A DNA stretch of 64,000 bases, taken from assembly GCF_014805685.1 (NCBI RefSeq), contig NC_060890.1:20760500-20824499 (forward strand), written 5' to 3'. The translations under genes were made by a program, and so were the position numbers. Under the pieces are notes generated by a model. That model saw only the letters and a list, made by a program, of their open reading frames with translations. It did not search any database and was not told the origin of the DNA. This document shows positions 1 to 12,100 of this stretch, in pieces. The stretch's first letter is position 1. Each line of letters opens with the position of its first letter. Source of the stretch: Silurus meridionalis (taxonomy: Eukaryota > Chordata > Actinopteri > Siluriformes > Siluridae).

Positions 1-2440
1 ACTACCGTAACCCTCCGTCACCCGGTTATGGCTGCAAACTATATTGGTATGAGCGCTGAGAAAACGATGGCCTGACAGTGGAAAATAAGAGAATTTGTCT
101 TGATCTTTGCTTGATTGTTTTCTCTGAGGGTCTGTGGTTTGTGCCTTCAGCTTAAAGGAAAACTTTAAAGGGGAGGCTTCATAGTCTGACAGTGAGTACA
201 TCACTGTATACAAGCAGTTTGTAATTCTATCCTGTCCAAGGTGAAAAGATAAAAGGTTTACTTTCACAGTGCAGTTATGTGAAATGATTTGATCTGATTG
301 GTTGAGTAAAGGAAGGAAGGCAACAAATAGCATCTTGTAAGGTTTCTGTACTACTTGATTTATTGCAAGAAAATGATTCCTGTACTTGAAACACACCTCT
401 AAATAGCACTGCACTGTCAATGTTTCTCAAGCCAATAAATGCATTCTTTATATCATTTTTAGTATCTGCTTTATCCTGCATGGCCAGGGTTGTGGTAGAT
501 CCAAAAACTCAACAAGGAAGCTGATATACCAGCACAGAATACATCCTAAATGGGATGCCAGTCAATTGCACACATTTACACCTTAAGTCAGTGTAGCATA
601 GACAGTCAGTCTACATGTATGTTTGGAAGAAAACCAGAACTCAAAAGAAGCCTACAGGATGAACATGTGAAACTACAAACAGACAGTAAACTGTAAAGCA
701 ATATTACTGCTCACTGCATTAGTCAATACAATCACCTAGAAATTAAAACAGGATGTAAAATAGAAAAAACTTTGTAAACATACTTTTTCCATGCATCCCT
801 ATTGTCTGCCGACCTGCCACATAAGCCCAAGAAGTTTTCTGGAATCAGAGGATATGGGAAGACACAAATGAGCAGAGACCTCTAAATCAAGCCTATAATT
901 AGCCACAGTGTCTCTGTCTACTCATGCATGTACTACCAACTCTGAAGGGACCAAGGCTGTTCAGGCTAACTCCAGTTTCCAGATCCTTTGCTGTAAACCA
1001 GCCATACACTGTACATCATTTACCCCTACTTTTTGTCCAGAAAAGTAATTTGAAAGTAAAGGAGAATGTAATTCAGAGCAATGACTGACATCTTTGTGCG
1101 AGACGGAACAGCCGCTACATTAGATCACACTGTTTTATTATTAAACATAGAAGCATCACACACAAATCACAAATTTTATATCTTATTCAAAAAATATAGC
1201 CTTACTAAATAAGGTCAAGTGGAATAGACTTACAGTTCATACAATTGAATCTGTGTCCTCCATTTGTTTAGTTTTATTTGACGGTATAAATTGTTAGACT
1301 TTATCATTCTAGTTCATTACATTTAGGTAACAAAGATTGGGAATCTCTAGTAGCTGATGATTTAGTATGCAGCTATAGTGTAAGTCTGTCCTTTCTTTAT
1401 AACTAGGTGTTTAAAAACATATTGCACAGAATAAAGTGTTCTATCTTCTGTGCAGTATTACAGTAATGTATATTGTTCTTTGTTTTTTAGTTACATCATA
1501 TTCATTTTCAAATAATGCTACATGCATACAAATGTAATGGGAAAAACATTATTTACAGCTTTTAGAGAATATCTTAAGGGTTTAAGGACTGCATGAATAC
1601 AAACACAATTAGCACCACAGTGTCTATTAAGTCTTAAATAATAGTCCAGCCTCATGTGATACATTTACACTTTGGTAATTTAGCTCCACCATAATGAACA
1701 CTAAGATGCTTGTTCAGCATCTGGCCAATAATGAAAGCCAAACTGCATTTTTTTAAGGGTTATGTAGGTTGCAACCCTTTCCTTATTATGTAGTCAAAGC
1801 AGTGATTAAAATAGCACTCTACCGCTACATTCCATATGTAAAGTGGAAATATGCAAATTAAAGCATATCCATCAAGTATTGTTTTCTCTGTGGCAGAAAG
1901 CTATTAATATTTTCCATTGTTTGTTGACACTTTAACATATGCGTCACCCTCAAATTAGAAATGATTATTTTTTGTTATATGTTTCCTCCACACATTGACA
2001 GTGTATTAGTTTCCTTTGGTCTGGCATCTTGTTATGTTTCTAAGGTTTGCCTCTGCAGTGTGTGTGCCTGATTGAAATTTCACTGGCAAAGTCTAAGTGA
2101 AATATGGGCCGTGTGTTTAATGGAAAAAATAATTACACGTCAAATGAAACAAAGCATGACGCATAGTTACCAAGGAGAATGACTGCCTACACGAGTCAGC
2201 AATGAGGTCAAAACTCTCTCTCTCTCTCTCTCAAACAAACACACACCCACACGAGCGCACAAACACAAACTCATACATGTACACATATACAATGTTTGTG
2301 CACAGATATTTACCACTCAGGTACCTGTTGCTTTCACATGACCTATAGTACTAGAATGGACTATTCAGAGAATTTAAAGTATTCATGGTGTGCTACTAAA
2401 AACTGAGTTTGGTGTTTTTAATATTCAGTGCACCACAATA
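1..2440. other. Intergenic, no gene recognised
   Basis: AT-rich sequence with stop codons in all frames and no recognisable protein, RNA or transposon. Small features only: a short CT run at 2214-2232 and a perfect octamer word (ATGCAAAT) at 1851-1858 followed by TTA. The only open frame above 60 codons, on the minus strand at 275-481, has no family resemblance. Confidence 0.7.
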
Positions 2441-2647
2441 TACAGTATCTCACAAAAGTGAGTAAACCCCTTACATTTCAGCAATCAATAAATTTTAATA
2501 TATTTTAAATGTAGCAAATGTAAATATTTTAAAGTAGCAAATGTACAGCTTGTATAGCAGTATAGATTTACTGTCCTCTGAAAATAACAATATACAGCCA
2601 TTATTGTCAAAATAGCTGGCAACATAAGTGAGTACACCCTAAGTGAA
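2441..2647. repeat. Left long inverted terminal repeat of the Tc1 element
   Basis: The arm matches the reverse complement of 3774-3997 along its length. Shared blocks include the outer TCTCACAAA motif, a CATTTCAGCAA block, a block around the word ACTGTCCTCTG, and an inner block reading AGTGAGTACACCCTAAGTGA. Small insertions and deletions separate the arms. Long arms of about 200 bp define the IR/DR subgroup of Tc1 elements, where transposase binds both the outer and inner parts. Confidence 0.85.
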
Positions 2648-2695
2648 CAAGTCAAAACTATGTCCACAGGGTCAATATTTTGTGTGACTTATCTA

Positions 2696-3659
2696 TCACT
2701 GCCTTATCCTCCTGGGCATGAAATTCACTAGAGCTGCACAGGTTGTTGCTGGGATCCTCTTCCACTCCTCCATAATGACATCACGGAGCTGCTGGATGTT
2801 AGACACATGGTGCTTTTCCACCCTCCGCTTGAGGATGCCCCACAGGTGTTCCATAGGGTTCAAGTCTGGAACATTCGTGACCACTGGATCACCTTCACAT
2901 CAGCTTCCTCAGCAAGGCAGTTGTGTGTTTGGGGTTGTTATTATGTTGGAAAACTGCCGTTCTGCCCAGTTTCTGAAGGAAGGGCATCATGTTCTACTTC
3001 AGAATGTCACAGTACATGTTAAAGTCCATGCTTCCCTCAATGAACTGTAGCTCTGCAGTACCAGCAGCACTCATGCAGCCCCAGACCATGATGCTACCAC
3101 CACCATGCTTTACTGTAGGAAAGACACAATTTTCTTGATTCTCTCCACCAGGGCGTCGCCACACATGCTGGACAACATCTGAGCCTAACAAGTGTATCCT
3201 AGTCAGGACATAGTTCCAGTAATTCTTGCTCTTGGACAGGAAGTCTGCAGCAAACTGTTTGTGAGCCAGCTTCAGAGGAGGCTTGCTTCTGGGATGACGG
3301 CCATGCAAACTGAATTGTTGCAGTGTGTGGCGTATGGTCTGAGCACTGAAAAGTGGACCGTCCGCTTCAGCAAACCCTAAAGCAATGCTGGCAGCACACA
3401 AGCATTATATGTTTTTTTAAGCCAGCTTCTGCACCTGACGCACAACACAAGGACTCAACCTTTTTTGATGGACCCTTGCGAGGTCTGTTCTGAGTGGAAC
3501 CTGTCTCTGTATGACCCTGGCTACTGCACTGTAACTCAGTTTCAGGGTGTTAGCGATCTTCTTATAGCCGAGGCCATCTTTGTGGAGAGAAACAATTATA
3601 ATTCTCAAATCCTGAGAGTTCTTTGCCATGAGGTGCCATGTTGAACATTCAGTGGTCAA
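2696..3659 (-). pseudogene. Tc1-like transposase, frameshifted and missing part of the catalytic core
   Basis: Three minus-strand segments give the order of a Tc1 transposase. 3417-3659 holds the N-terminal helix-turn-helix region (GLGYKKIANTLKLSYSAVARVIQR). 2994-3401 holds the central domain with the GGGSIMVWGC motif typical of the family. 2696-2884 holds the C-terminus with DLNPMEHLWGILKRRV, carrying the third acidic catalytic residue (E). The frame breaks between segments. In the central segment the residues after YWNYVL run straight into TRIHLLGSD, so the stretch that normally carries the first catalytic aspartate (a W-S-D-E type motif) is absent. Only about two thirds of the usual ~340 residues are readable. 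Clearly non-functional. Confidence 0.92.
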
Positions 3660-3773
3660 GAATTGTACTCAACTGCTTTAATACAAGATACACAAATTAG
3701 CAGAAGGAGTCGAAAACATAAACATGATAAATAGGACATTTAGCTTTGCATGGTTACATGACGTACAGCTGTT

Positions 3774-3997
3774 ATCACTTAGGGTGTACTTATTTTTGTT
3801 GCCAGATATATAGACAATAATGACTGTATGTTTAGTTATTTGCAGAGGACAGTAAATCTGTACTGTTATACATGCTGCAAATTGACTACAATAAAATATA
3901 TCCAAGTTTTATTTCTATATTATTGTCCCTTGAAAAATTATACTAAAATGGTTGCTGAAATGTGAGGGATGTACTAACGTTTGTGAGATACTATATA
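3774..3997. repeat. Right long inverted terminal repeat of the Tc1 element
   Basis: Partner of the arm at 2441-2647. The inner boundary is the TCACTTAGGGTGTACTT block at about 3776-3792; the outer end is TTTGTGAGATACTA. It differs from the left arm by scattered substitutions and short gaps, as expected of an old insertion. Confidence 0.85.
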
Positions 3998-4020
3998 TAA
4001 AATTTTACTCCACATGCTTA

Positions 4021-4204
4021 CTGATGCAAGGGGAGAGCGAGGGCTGGTCCGCATGGTCTGATCCAACAGACGAGCTCCTGTAGCTCAAATTTGAATTTTA
4101 AAGTTAATGCTGTTGATGCTCGATGGAGCAGGACTGTTTTGGCAGCAAAAGAGGGACCAACACAATATTAAGAAGGTGGTCATAAATTTATGCCTGATCG
4201 GTGT
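4021..4204 (+). mobile_element. Internally deleted fragment of a second Tc1-like transposon
   Basis: The first part (GATGCAAGGGGAGAGCGAGG onward) resembles the N-terminal coding part of a widespread fish/frog Tc1 family. The second part, from about 4115, matches the end of the same transposase (AVLAAK-type residues, then GGACCAACACAATATTA) and the terminal GCCTGATCGGTGT. Most of the gene between them is missing. It lies only about 25 bp from the preceding Tc1 element. Family assignment is by recall, not database search. Confidence 0.7.
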
Positions 4205-6418
4205 GATAAGACAAGATGACAAAAAAAGATTCTTTTTTAAAAAGCACAGCATCTACATGCACATAAAATGAGTTTATTATATGTATTAAGTTACAGTGAT
4301 TCTCACAGTTATATTCTGTTATATGACAATAAGCTGCATTTTTGGAATTGTCCAATATTCCATTGAATTTTCTGGCATAAGTCGTATTGATCTACTTAAA
4401 AGTCAAGGTGAAAAAGCCTGAAAAATTTTATAAAGCAGCATTAAGTCAACACACATTGGCACAGATTTTATGTCAGATTATTAGTAAAACTGACATTTGA
4501 TGAAATGAGATTGTATAAGACTTCTATTTGTTGTTAGAAAGGCTTACTTTGGCATTCCCATAGAGCATTGTAAAGCATAGTGTTACCATTAATTAAACAT
4601 AACAGCATATTTTGACAAATATATCCTAAAAAAAGAAAGTTTAGGTATAAAGAGCAGGGTATAACATTGCTTATAACTGCATTGCTAGGAAATTTTACAT
4701 AAACTTCATATGACATACATTTGCTAAAATTAGGAGACCAGGGTAAAGTTTATAAGTGCAGAATGCTGATTATTGACATTTATTTGATTCTGGATCAAAA
4801 AAATATGAAGTTGAAAGTCCATGAGAGTCCAGAGAGTTGAAAACATTATCAGAAGGTTGATTTAGAAAGGGCGTGTTTCATATGATTAAAACTGTACCAA
4901 ACCATTCTTCTGAAAAATTTACCCCAGTGGTGGTTTAATGAAGCTGGTAGAGAGTACTTTTAAACACTCCAAATCTCCCATAGTTCTTCAGTTACTGTAT
5001 GGGTTTTTGCTCATATCTTTTCTTATTGTTTCATTTACATGTAAACAAACAAAATCCTATCAGATCACAGATAACTTATTTCTATTTGAATGTATTTTTA
5101 TTTTCATGATATGGTTGACATTTTACATACACTTATTGAAAAAGTGACAGTGTCATTTTTCTAAGTCTTAAAACAACTTGAGTGCATTATTCCTAATTAG
5201 CCATGAGACCCGACAGGTTGAAAATACCAGATGGCAATATATTTGATATCTTCCAGAAATGGCTACAGTTCTTCAAAGCGTGTGTTGATATTTTTAATTA
5301 AAACTGCTTGTCAAAAAGGTAATCTAAACCAAATTGATGTCACACAAGATGCTATTAATATAATTTCTCTGACATTCCTATTAATTATACTGACTATGAA
5401 TCACATGCCCCCTCATTATCGACACAAAGATCAAGAGTGACTCACAAAAACAACATATTTTTGTGTAATACCCACTTGATGAGAAAATTAGCTTGTTCGC
5501 CTCACTAGCCAAATTTAGACCTACATGACATGCTGGATGATTTTACTTTTCTAAAACCTTGTACTGTGACCTGAAAAACAAATCGACATGCTGGGTGACA
5601 AATTTGACATGATAGCTTGCTAACCTTAACAAAGGAAGCCTTTGTTTGAGCAAGCAAGCAAGAAGTGTCTCAGATGAGAGGTTTTATTACAGGTATGTAG
5701 ATCTTGCAGATAACAGTCAAAAGCATGAGCTAGTGTTTGCATTCACGTTTGAGAAAGAATGAGAATAAGAAAATGAATGAGAAAAGTCTTACTGGCATTG
5801 TCCAATGTCATTGGATTTAATACAAAACAGTATCTAGAGTTGGAAGAATTGAACAATTTTACAAAAAAAGTAAAAAAAATAATAATTCAGTGAGCAGCTG
5901 TTCTGTGCAGTAAAGCACCTTGTTGATAAGTAAATTAGAAGAAAAGGGCCAGACTGGTTCATGTTGACTGGCAAGTTATAGTAAATTGAGATGATTTTCT
6001 GCATAAGAATACATCAGGTTCCACTTCTTTCAGCTATGAGCAAAAACCTAAGGCAATAGTTGGCACAGGGCTGGAAAGCTTATAACTGGGCAGCTGAAGA
6101 TTGAAAAACATCATCCTAGTTCACCTTAACACCATTAAACAATTCAGAGCCAATCACCTTTAGCTATAATAAATTAATGTATTTTGTCATCCTACTGTAC
6201 CTTTTACTATTCAAGGTATAAACAAATAGACTTAAGAATACAAATAAAGTTTATTTAAATTTTTTTTAATTTTTTAAAGTTTTAAATTAAAACTTTATAC
6301 TAAATAAAAAAAAAAAAATGAATGCACACATTGAAACGTTAGTCCTTAACATTTTTATACAAGCATATTATAGAGCAATATAATTATATTTTATTTATTA
6401 ATGTTAAATCATTTTTAT
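4205..6418. other. Intergenic, no gene recognised
   Basis: AT-rich DNA with A/T homopolymer runs (notably 6255-6320). Open frames at 4534-4716 (minus), 4938-5147 and 5231-5440 (plus) are short, low-complexity and resemble nothing I know. No RNA gene or repeat boundary recognised. Confidence 0.65.
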
Positions 6419-6492
6419 TTACATTTACATTTATAGCATTTAGCAGACGTCATTGTCCAGAGCGATGTACAAAAGTGTTTTGAGTTTAAATA
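6419..6492 (-). repeat. L2/SINE-type 3' tail fragment
   Basis: The minus strand reads CACTTTTGTACATCGCTCTG, then GGACAATGACGTCTGCTAAATGCTATAAATG-like sequence. This is the same tail that ends the L2 copies at 14483-15134 and 55340-56515. No upstream body is recognisable, so this is either a severely 5'-truncated LINE or the end of a SINE. Confidence 0.7.
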
Positions 6493-7262
6493 AATATATT
6501 TAAACTGGCATGCTAGATTACAAAACTTCAGATTAATCAGCTTACAACTACAAAGTGTATAATTTATAAATTTTCTTTTGCCAATAGTTAAGATTTTGGG
6601 ATTATGAAACACTGATTCATAAACCTACATTAAATGTAGTATATTTATAAAAAAAAAGGTTAGTTGGCATTGTTAGTGATTCTGAATGATTGTAAATAAC
6701 TATTTGCTTTATTTTGTTTAGTAACTTTTTTATGTGTGACTGGTTTCTTCTGAATTGTCATTAAGCTAAGACAGCTATAGAAAGAACCAAAGGGCTGTAA
6801 AAGACAATACCTACGTGTGTCTGAATGTGTCTAAATTAAGGGAAAACAGGACAGTCATGGTGTACCTCATCTCCACCGCCTGCCTCTACAGAGACACCCA
6901 GGAGTGTGTGTGGGTTTCTGCACATGATTAAATTTTTGACAGCACTTGTTGGAACATGCCTCTTTATTTCACACGGTTCCTTCCGTTTGGTCAGGGACAT
7001 TTATCAAGTCACTGGTGTGCGGTTGGCTAATGGAGATGGTGCTTCACACCGCAGCTGAAGGGTTCGGGGGTGTGGGGGGAATTATGATGCATGTTGATTG
7101 TTTGTGGAATATTGACACAAGAACAAAGAGCACAACCCTGCAGCTGACAATCTTCTGTGTCATATTCACAAACAGCAAAACAACACAAACCACAAATTCA
7201 TGTTTAATTAGTCTACTAATACAAAGTTGGAGTCTCTGTAGTGATGTAGAGATTGTTTACAG
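6493..7262. other. Intergenic, no gene recognised
   Basis: Unique-looking sequence leading into the tetranucleotide array. The 291-codon frame beginning at 6946 is mostly the translated array (repeating Tyr-Ile-His-Thr) and is not a gene. Confidence 0.65.
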
Positions 7263-7797
7263 GCATACATACATACATACATACTGTACATGCATGCATA
7301 CATACATACATACATACAAACATACATACATACTGTACATGCATACATACATACATACATACATACATACATACATACATACATACATACATACATTCAT
7401 ACTGTACATACATACATACATACATACTGTACATGCATGCATACATACATACATACATACATACATACTGTACATGCATGCATACATACATACATACATA
7501 CATACATACATACATACATACATACTGTACATGCATACATACATACATACATACTGTACATGCATACATACATACATTCATACTGTACATACATACAGTA
7601 CATACATACATACATACATTCATACTGTACATCCATCCATCCATCCATCCATCCATCCATCCATCCATACATACATACATATGTACATACTGTACATGCA
7701 TGCATGCATACATACATACATACATACATACATACATACAGTCATACTGTACATACATACATACATACATACATACATACATACATACATACATACA
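7263..7797. repeat. Compound tetranucleotide array, CATA with an internal CATC block
   Basis: About 535 bp of CATA units. It is interrupted repeatedly by TGTACATGCATG-like segments that give a longer, irregular period of several tens of bases, and contains a block of CATC units at about 7630-7668. All six reading frames stay open over parts of it, which explains the cluster of artefactual Tyr-Ile-His-Thr and Met-Tyr-Val-Cys frames. Likely highly length-polymorphic. Confidence 0.97.
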
Positions 7798-8499
7798 AAC
7801 AATCAATATTACAGAGATTAATTCAAATAAAATTATTCTGGTTGTTTGATTTAAAATAATTGTAAATGTTATAAATAAAAGGAAGTTACTGATAAAAGTA
7901 TTGATTTTTAGTGTCAATGTCAATTTTATTGTTCTGACTGTTTGATGTCATAGATCTTTTTTTTGTCATTATACAACATACGTCGACAAAAATTATCATT
8001 GTATGACCCACATCCCTAGAACCCTACAAATATAGGTTCAATTTAGTCAATTTGATCTTTTAATCATACTTTTTTTTTACAATTACTATGTAATATGAAT
8101 GGAGTTTGGATGAATGTGCTGTTCATGTGTAATTATTACATACTACTGTGTTATATCATGCTACTAATATATTACATGTGGAATTTTGACATTTTATGTT
8201 TTAGGTTTGAAAATCACTGTCATTTTATCATGCATGTATAGTTAATGTATAAAAGTTTAATTTTATTTGAGCTCAAAGATAAATCCCATTTTCATGAATT
8301 TTTACAAAAATGTTTTACATTTTATGAGTATTTTAAAAAACTATAAGTAAGATCAACCAGGACAGATATGAGAGGAAAAATTGGGGTCTAATAAGAATCT
8401 ACCATGCACTTAAGAAATAAAGAAAAACAAAGTTTGAACCAAAACATAAAAGAAAACAAATGAAAGCAGATGAGAGGACCAACACAAATGACAGGTTCT
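7798..8499. other. Intergenic, no gene recognised
   Basis: Strongly AT-rich. A short stretch at 7912-7933 (TGTCAATGTCAATTTTATTG) resembles the reverse complement of the AATAAA-plus-short-repeat tail of fish non-LTR elements, but nothing else supports an element here. Confidence 0.5.
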
Positions 8500-8760
8500 T
8501 CCTCTTTCTTGCTGTTTTGCAGGACTGATTAAGAGCACCTCTCCAGGCCTGCTCGGCCGTGACATAACAACTAATCCCATCTGTAAGTTATTATTTATCT
8601 GCTGCAAACTTTGTCTAACTCAGGCTTTGATGTTTTTTTTTTCCTCCTGCCCGATTTCCCTCTAGTACCCCCACTCCTGAGTCGCTCTGCCACATAATTT
8701 ATGACTTCCCCGGCTCCTCCTGACACATTATTAAAAGCAGAATTAGTTTTTTGCGGTGGC
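8500..8760. other. Candidate conserved non-coding element
   Basis: Sequence of balanced composition, unlike the AT-rich flanks, with no repeat character and no reading frame. It contains words such as GATTAAGAGCACC, GCTCGGCCGTGACATAA and ATTATTTATCTGCTGC of the kind found in vertebrate developmental enhancers. This is judged from composition only; no alignment was possible. Confidence 0.35.
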
Positions 8761-9000
8761 CATGTCCGCTGGGGATCGGAAGGGGCAGCGAGGGCTCTGG
8801 CGCACTAATAGAAGGCGCTGTGATGGGGTTAGAGAGACTAATGATTCGAACGTGCAGAGGCAGCCATCACGCGGAGAGGCAGGAAGGAGCATCCGGAGCT
8901 GTGAGGAAAGGTTAAACCTCCTCCCCGCAGAGATCGTTATTGGATTGTTTAGCAGCAGAAGGATAATGTTTTTGTCATAGGCTGTGATGTCGCAGGGCCA

Positions 9001-9029
9001 CTGACAGTTATGGAGAGAGAGTAGGAGAA

Positions 9030-9089
<60 letters not shown>

Positions 9090-9150
9090 GCAAAGAGAGA
9101 GAGTGAGAAAAACAGCGAGGGAGGTAAAGAGAGACAGAAAGCAGAAAAAG
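9001..9150. repeat. GA-rich purine tract with (GA)n core at 9033-9081
   Basis: A perfect GA run of about 48 bp embedded in about 150 bp of purine-rich strand (GAGAGA, GGGGCAGAGG, GAGGGAGG). Open frames across it (runs of Ser-Leu on the minus strand) are repeat artefacts. Confidence 0.95.
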
Positions 9151-12100
9151 AGTATCAGGAAAATAAAGATAAAAATGTTGCTACAAAATTCAGAATGAAC
9201 AACATATGTGCCCATACAAGGTCAGTCTGGAAGAATTCATCATGAAGAGCAGCTGAACAGGGGCAAAAGTGTTTCCACTTCGAATATTCTCCCCACACAC
9301 TATACAGTCTGTTTGTCTGGTGGTCTGAAATGTGTCTGTGCAAGTGTGTGTGTGCATGTGTGTATGTGTCTATTTGTGTGTATGTGTGAGAATCGTCGGA
9401 AAAGCAGCAGCACAGCTGAGCACTTCAGCTTAATCTTATGCATCATTAAGCTCTCAGCAGTGTGCCAGTGCCACCCATATACATCATCCACGCTTAATAA
9501 ACATAATAATGACATAAGATGTAATTCTAGATGAATTTTTCATTTTATGGGGAAATGGAGAATTCTTGCAAAAAAAGGATGCAAAAAAGCAAATAAACAG
9601 GGAAGTTCAAAAGGAAATGTGCTTCTTTTTTTTTTGTTGTTGTTTCTTTTTTTCACCTTGACCTACAGGAAAAGACTTACAGGAGATGTACAGGAGAGTG
9701 CATCAGTTCTTCTCAGTTTCCTAGCCAGTCCCCCGCAGGGACAGGGTGGGGTGGGTTGTAGGGGCAGAATTTCTCCCAGAGCACCACCAGCCAGGGAACA
9801 AGCACATGCCAGCTATGTAGATAATATTTGAACCACTAGAGATGCTGCATGCTACTGAGTGCTTTAGTGCACCCCATGAAGAATGCAGCGACTTTAAGTA
9901 TGTCACATGATTGTGCAGATGGAGGCTGATACGTCACATAATGACTGCAAGGAGAGCATCGCTGTCTCCATGTCCTCAGATTGAGAATGCATTCTGTTAA
10001 GGAATAAAGTCTCTTTGGATGAATTTAATGTGACTAAACGTGTTTTGGAAACACATATTCTGTGTTTTAGTAGATAAATAAGATGTTTTTGTGCATGTGC
10101 ATGCATTGGTTAGTGGTGGAATAAAGTATATTGCAAATTGCAACAACGTTTTCTTTTTTGTACTCATTTTTTTGCTATTTTTGCAGTCAGAAACGTTAGC
10201 CAGAGGTTTTCACTTCTCAAGATCTATGTTGGAGTAAATCTATGACAGCTAGCTGTTTTTTAGCTGTTATTCCTTTCAGCCTTTTCAGCTCGTGTCACAT
10301 ATTTCACCTTTGGTTTATGATAATTTTAAATGCTCAGCATATTTCTTTTCTATTTAGGTTTTAGGATCCTAACTATGTTTATATGATTGTAACTATATAC
10401 AACATTTTTAAATGAGGTCTAAAAAGAAATCGCCTTTTACGTACCAAAACTATTCAATTTATGTAACCCATGTCATTTACTTTGTCAATTACTTAAACAT
10501 AAATAACTATATTACTTATACTAAATCAGAAGCAACAATTGTTCGACTATGGCTGTTAAATAGATTAAAGTATTTGATAAGTTCATAGAAATCACATCAA
10601 ATTATAGAATTAAACTTAATTCCAGAAGCAACACAAACAACAGAAACAAAGAAGGAACAACAGAGAATGTACTCATGCTGAACCACACTTTGTCATAATG
10701 TAGTCATTGTAACCCCACTCTTTTTTTAAATTATGCATCTTAAAGAATGCATGATGGTCATTAAAACACAGAGAATATATCTGCCACACCCACCCACACA
10801 CACCAAATCTGCATTTTCATTATGATCATAAACACAGCAGGTCTTAAAATTCTACTACAGCAGCATCCCAGGAACAGAAAAACAAGTTGTTGTTTTTTAA
10901 GAAAAAAAAAACACTTTTTAAATATTTATCTAATTATATTATTATCTGAATTATCAAGTGGAATATTTATTCTTGTCATTTGTGGTACTGGGATGTTTAC
11001 ACACGCCTAAGAACATACATCTCCGTATAGAGATAATGCTCATCTCCCAACCTATAGGTAATATTCACACATACAAAAACACACACACATACACACACCA
11101 AGATAAATGAATCAGTCATTGGAAGTTCTAATGAACCTGTGGAGCTAATTGCTTCCAACAGTGACTGGCTGAAATGTAAATGAACTGATCAGAGAATGGA
11201 GAAAAGAAGTAGATAGAGAATAAATAGATACTTAAGGGAGGGTGAATCAATAGCCACCAAGGCTACAGCTCCCAAAGGACCATCAATCATGATGACCATT
11301 GCTACTGCAAAACTGCCCGCTTTCCCAACACACACACACACACCACACACATAATCACTCTCTTAATACTCAATGAATCTAAATTCAGACATGCGCCTAT
11401 ACATGTCGGGTTCAATGGAAATTCAAATGATATTCTAAATAGCCTGGATTTAAGGTGCTGAGATGTAACAATGATCCAGGCTCATTTTGGGTCGCAAGTG
11501 CAATTGAAGCCTGGTTTACTTAAAAGCAGCAGTTTTAGACATGGCCACTCATGTACTGCACATTTGTTTTTTGCCTTCGTTGCTATAACTTACCTGAGTC
11601 AGCTTATGAAGGGATTGAAAATTACATGCTGAAATGAGTCAGGTGTGCAGGGAAAGCACAAATGTTATACAAGGTCTCAGGATTATATATATATAAACAA
11701 AAAAACTATTTCATTCAATGCATGAAGATTTGTACAGCAAATGTAAGAGGTTCATGTTTGCCTCTTCATCATTATTGTTTGAATCAACTCTGTTGATTAA
11801 ATTGGAGCTGATTAAACTGGATAATTTGGTCAACTTTTTCCACAGTGAAATTGAAATGACTATACATCACTTAGATTGAAACTAGTGCTAAAAAACAAAA
11901 TGTTCTATAGCTTTCTCTTACACTCATTTATCTTTCTCACATCATTAAAGAAGCAATATCAGTTCATTGATGTATTGGGAAATTTCAAGTTTTTATGCAT
12001 TCAGTGTGTGGGCTGAGTATCCCACACTGCAATACACAATATAATAAACAGGAATTCAAGGGCTCATCAATGACTCATACAAAACGTGATTTTGCAAGAA

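Larger units (their letters stand above)
2441..3997 (-). mobile_element. Tc1/mariner-superfamily DNA transposon, nearly full length, inactive
   Basis: Both ends carry the same inverted sequence. The left end reads CAGTATCTCACAAAAGTGAG; the reverse complement of the right end reads TAGTATCTCACAAACG and then the same CACATTTCAGCAA block. The similarity continues inward for about 210 bp. The ends lie in TATA contexts, consistent with TA target duplication. About 1.56 kb, the usual Tc1 size. Between the ends is a decayed minus-strand transposase. Such elements move by cut-and-paste; this copy cannot, because its transposase is broken. Confidence 0.93.

Noticed and set aside
2718..3050. Plus-strand 110-codon frame
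   Set aside because: Antisense of the Tc1 transposase coding strand.
4938..5440. Two hydrophobic short frames resembling small membrane proteins
   Set aside because: AT-rich DNA naturally encodes Phe/Ile/Leu-rich frames; no start context, homologue or conserved feature is visible.
7263..7797. CRISPR-like repeated TGTACATGCATG segments
   Set aside because: The spacers are CATA repeats, not unique sequences, and the DNA is eukaryotic.
6946..7923. Long open frames of up to 291 codons on both strands with Tyr-Ile-His-Thr or Met-Tyr-Val-Cys repeats
   Set aside because: They are translations of the CATA array; a tetranucleotide repeat without stops is open in several frames.
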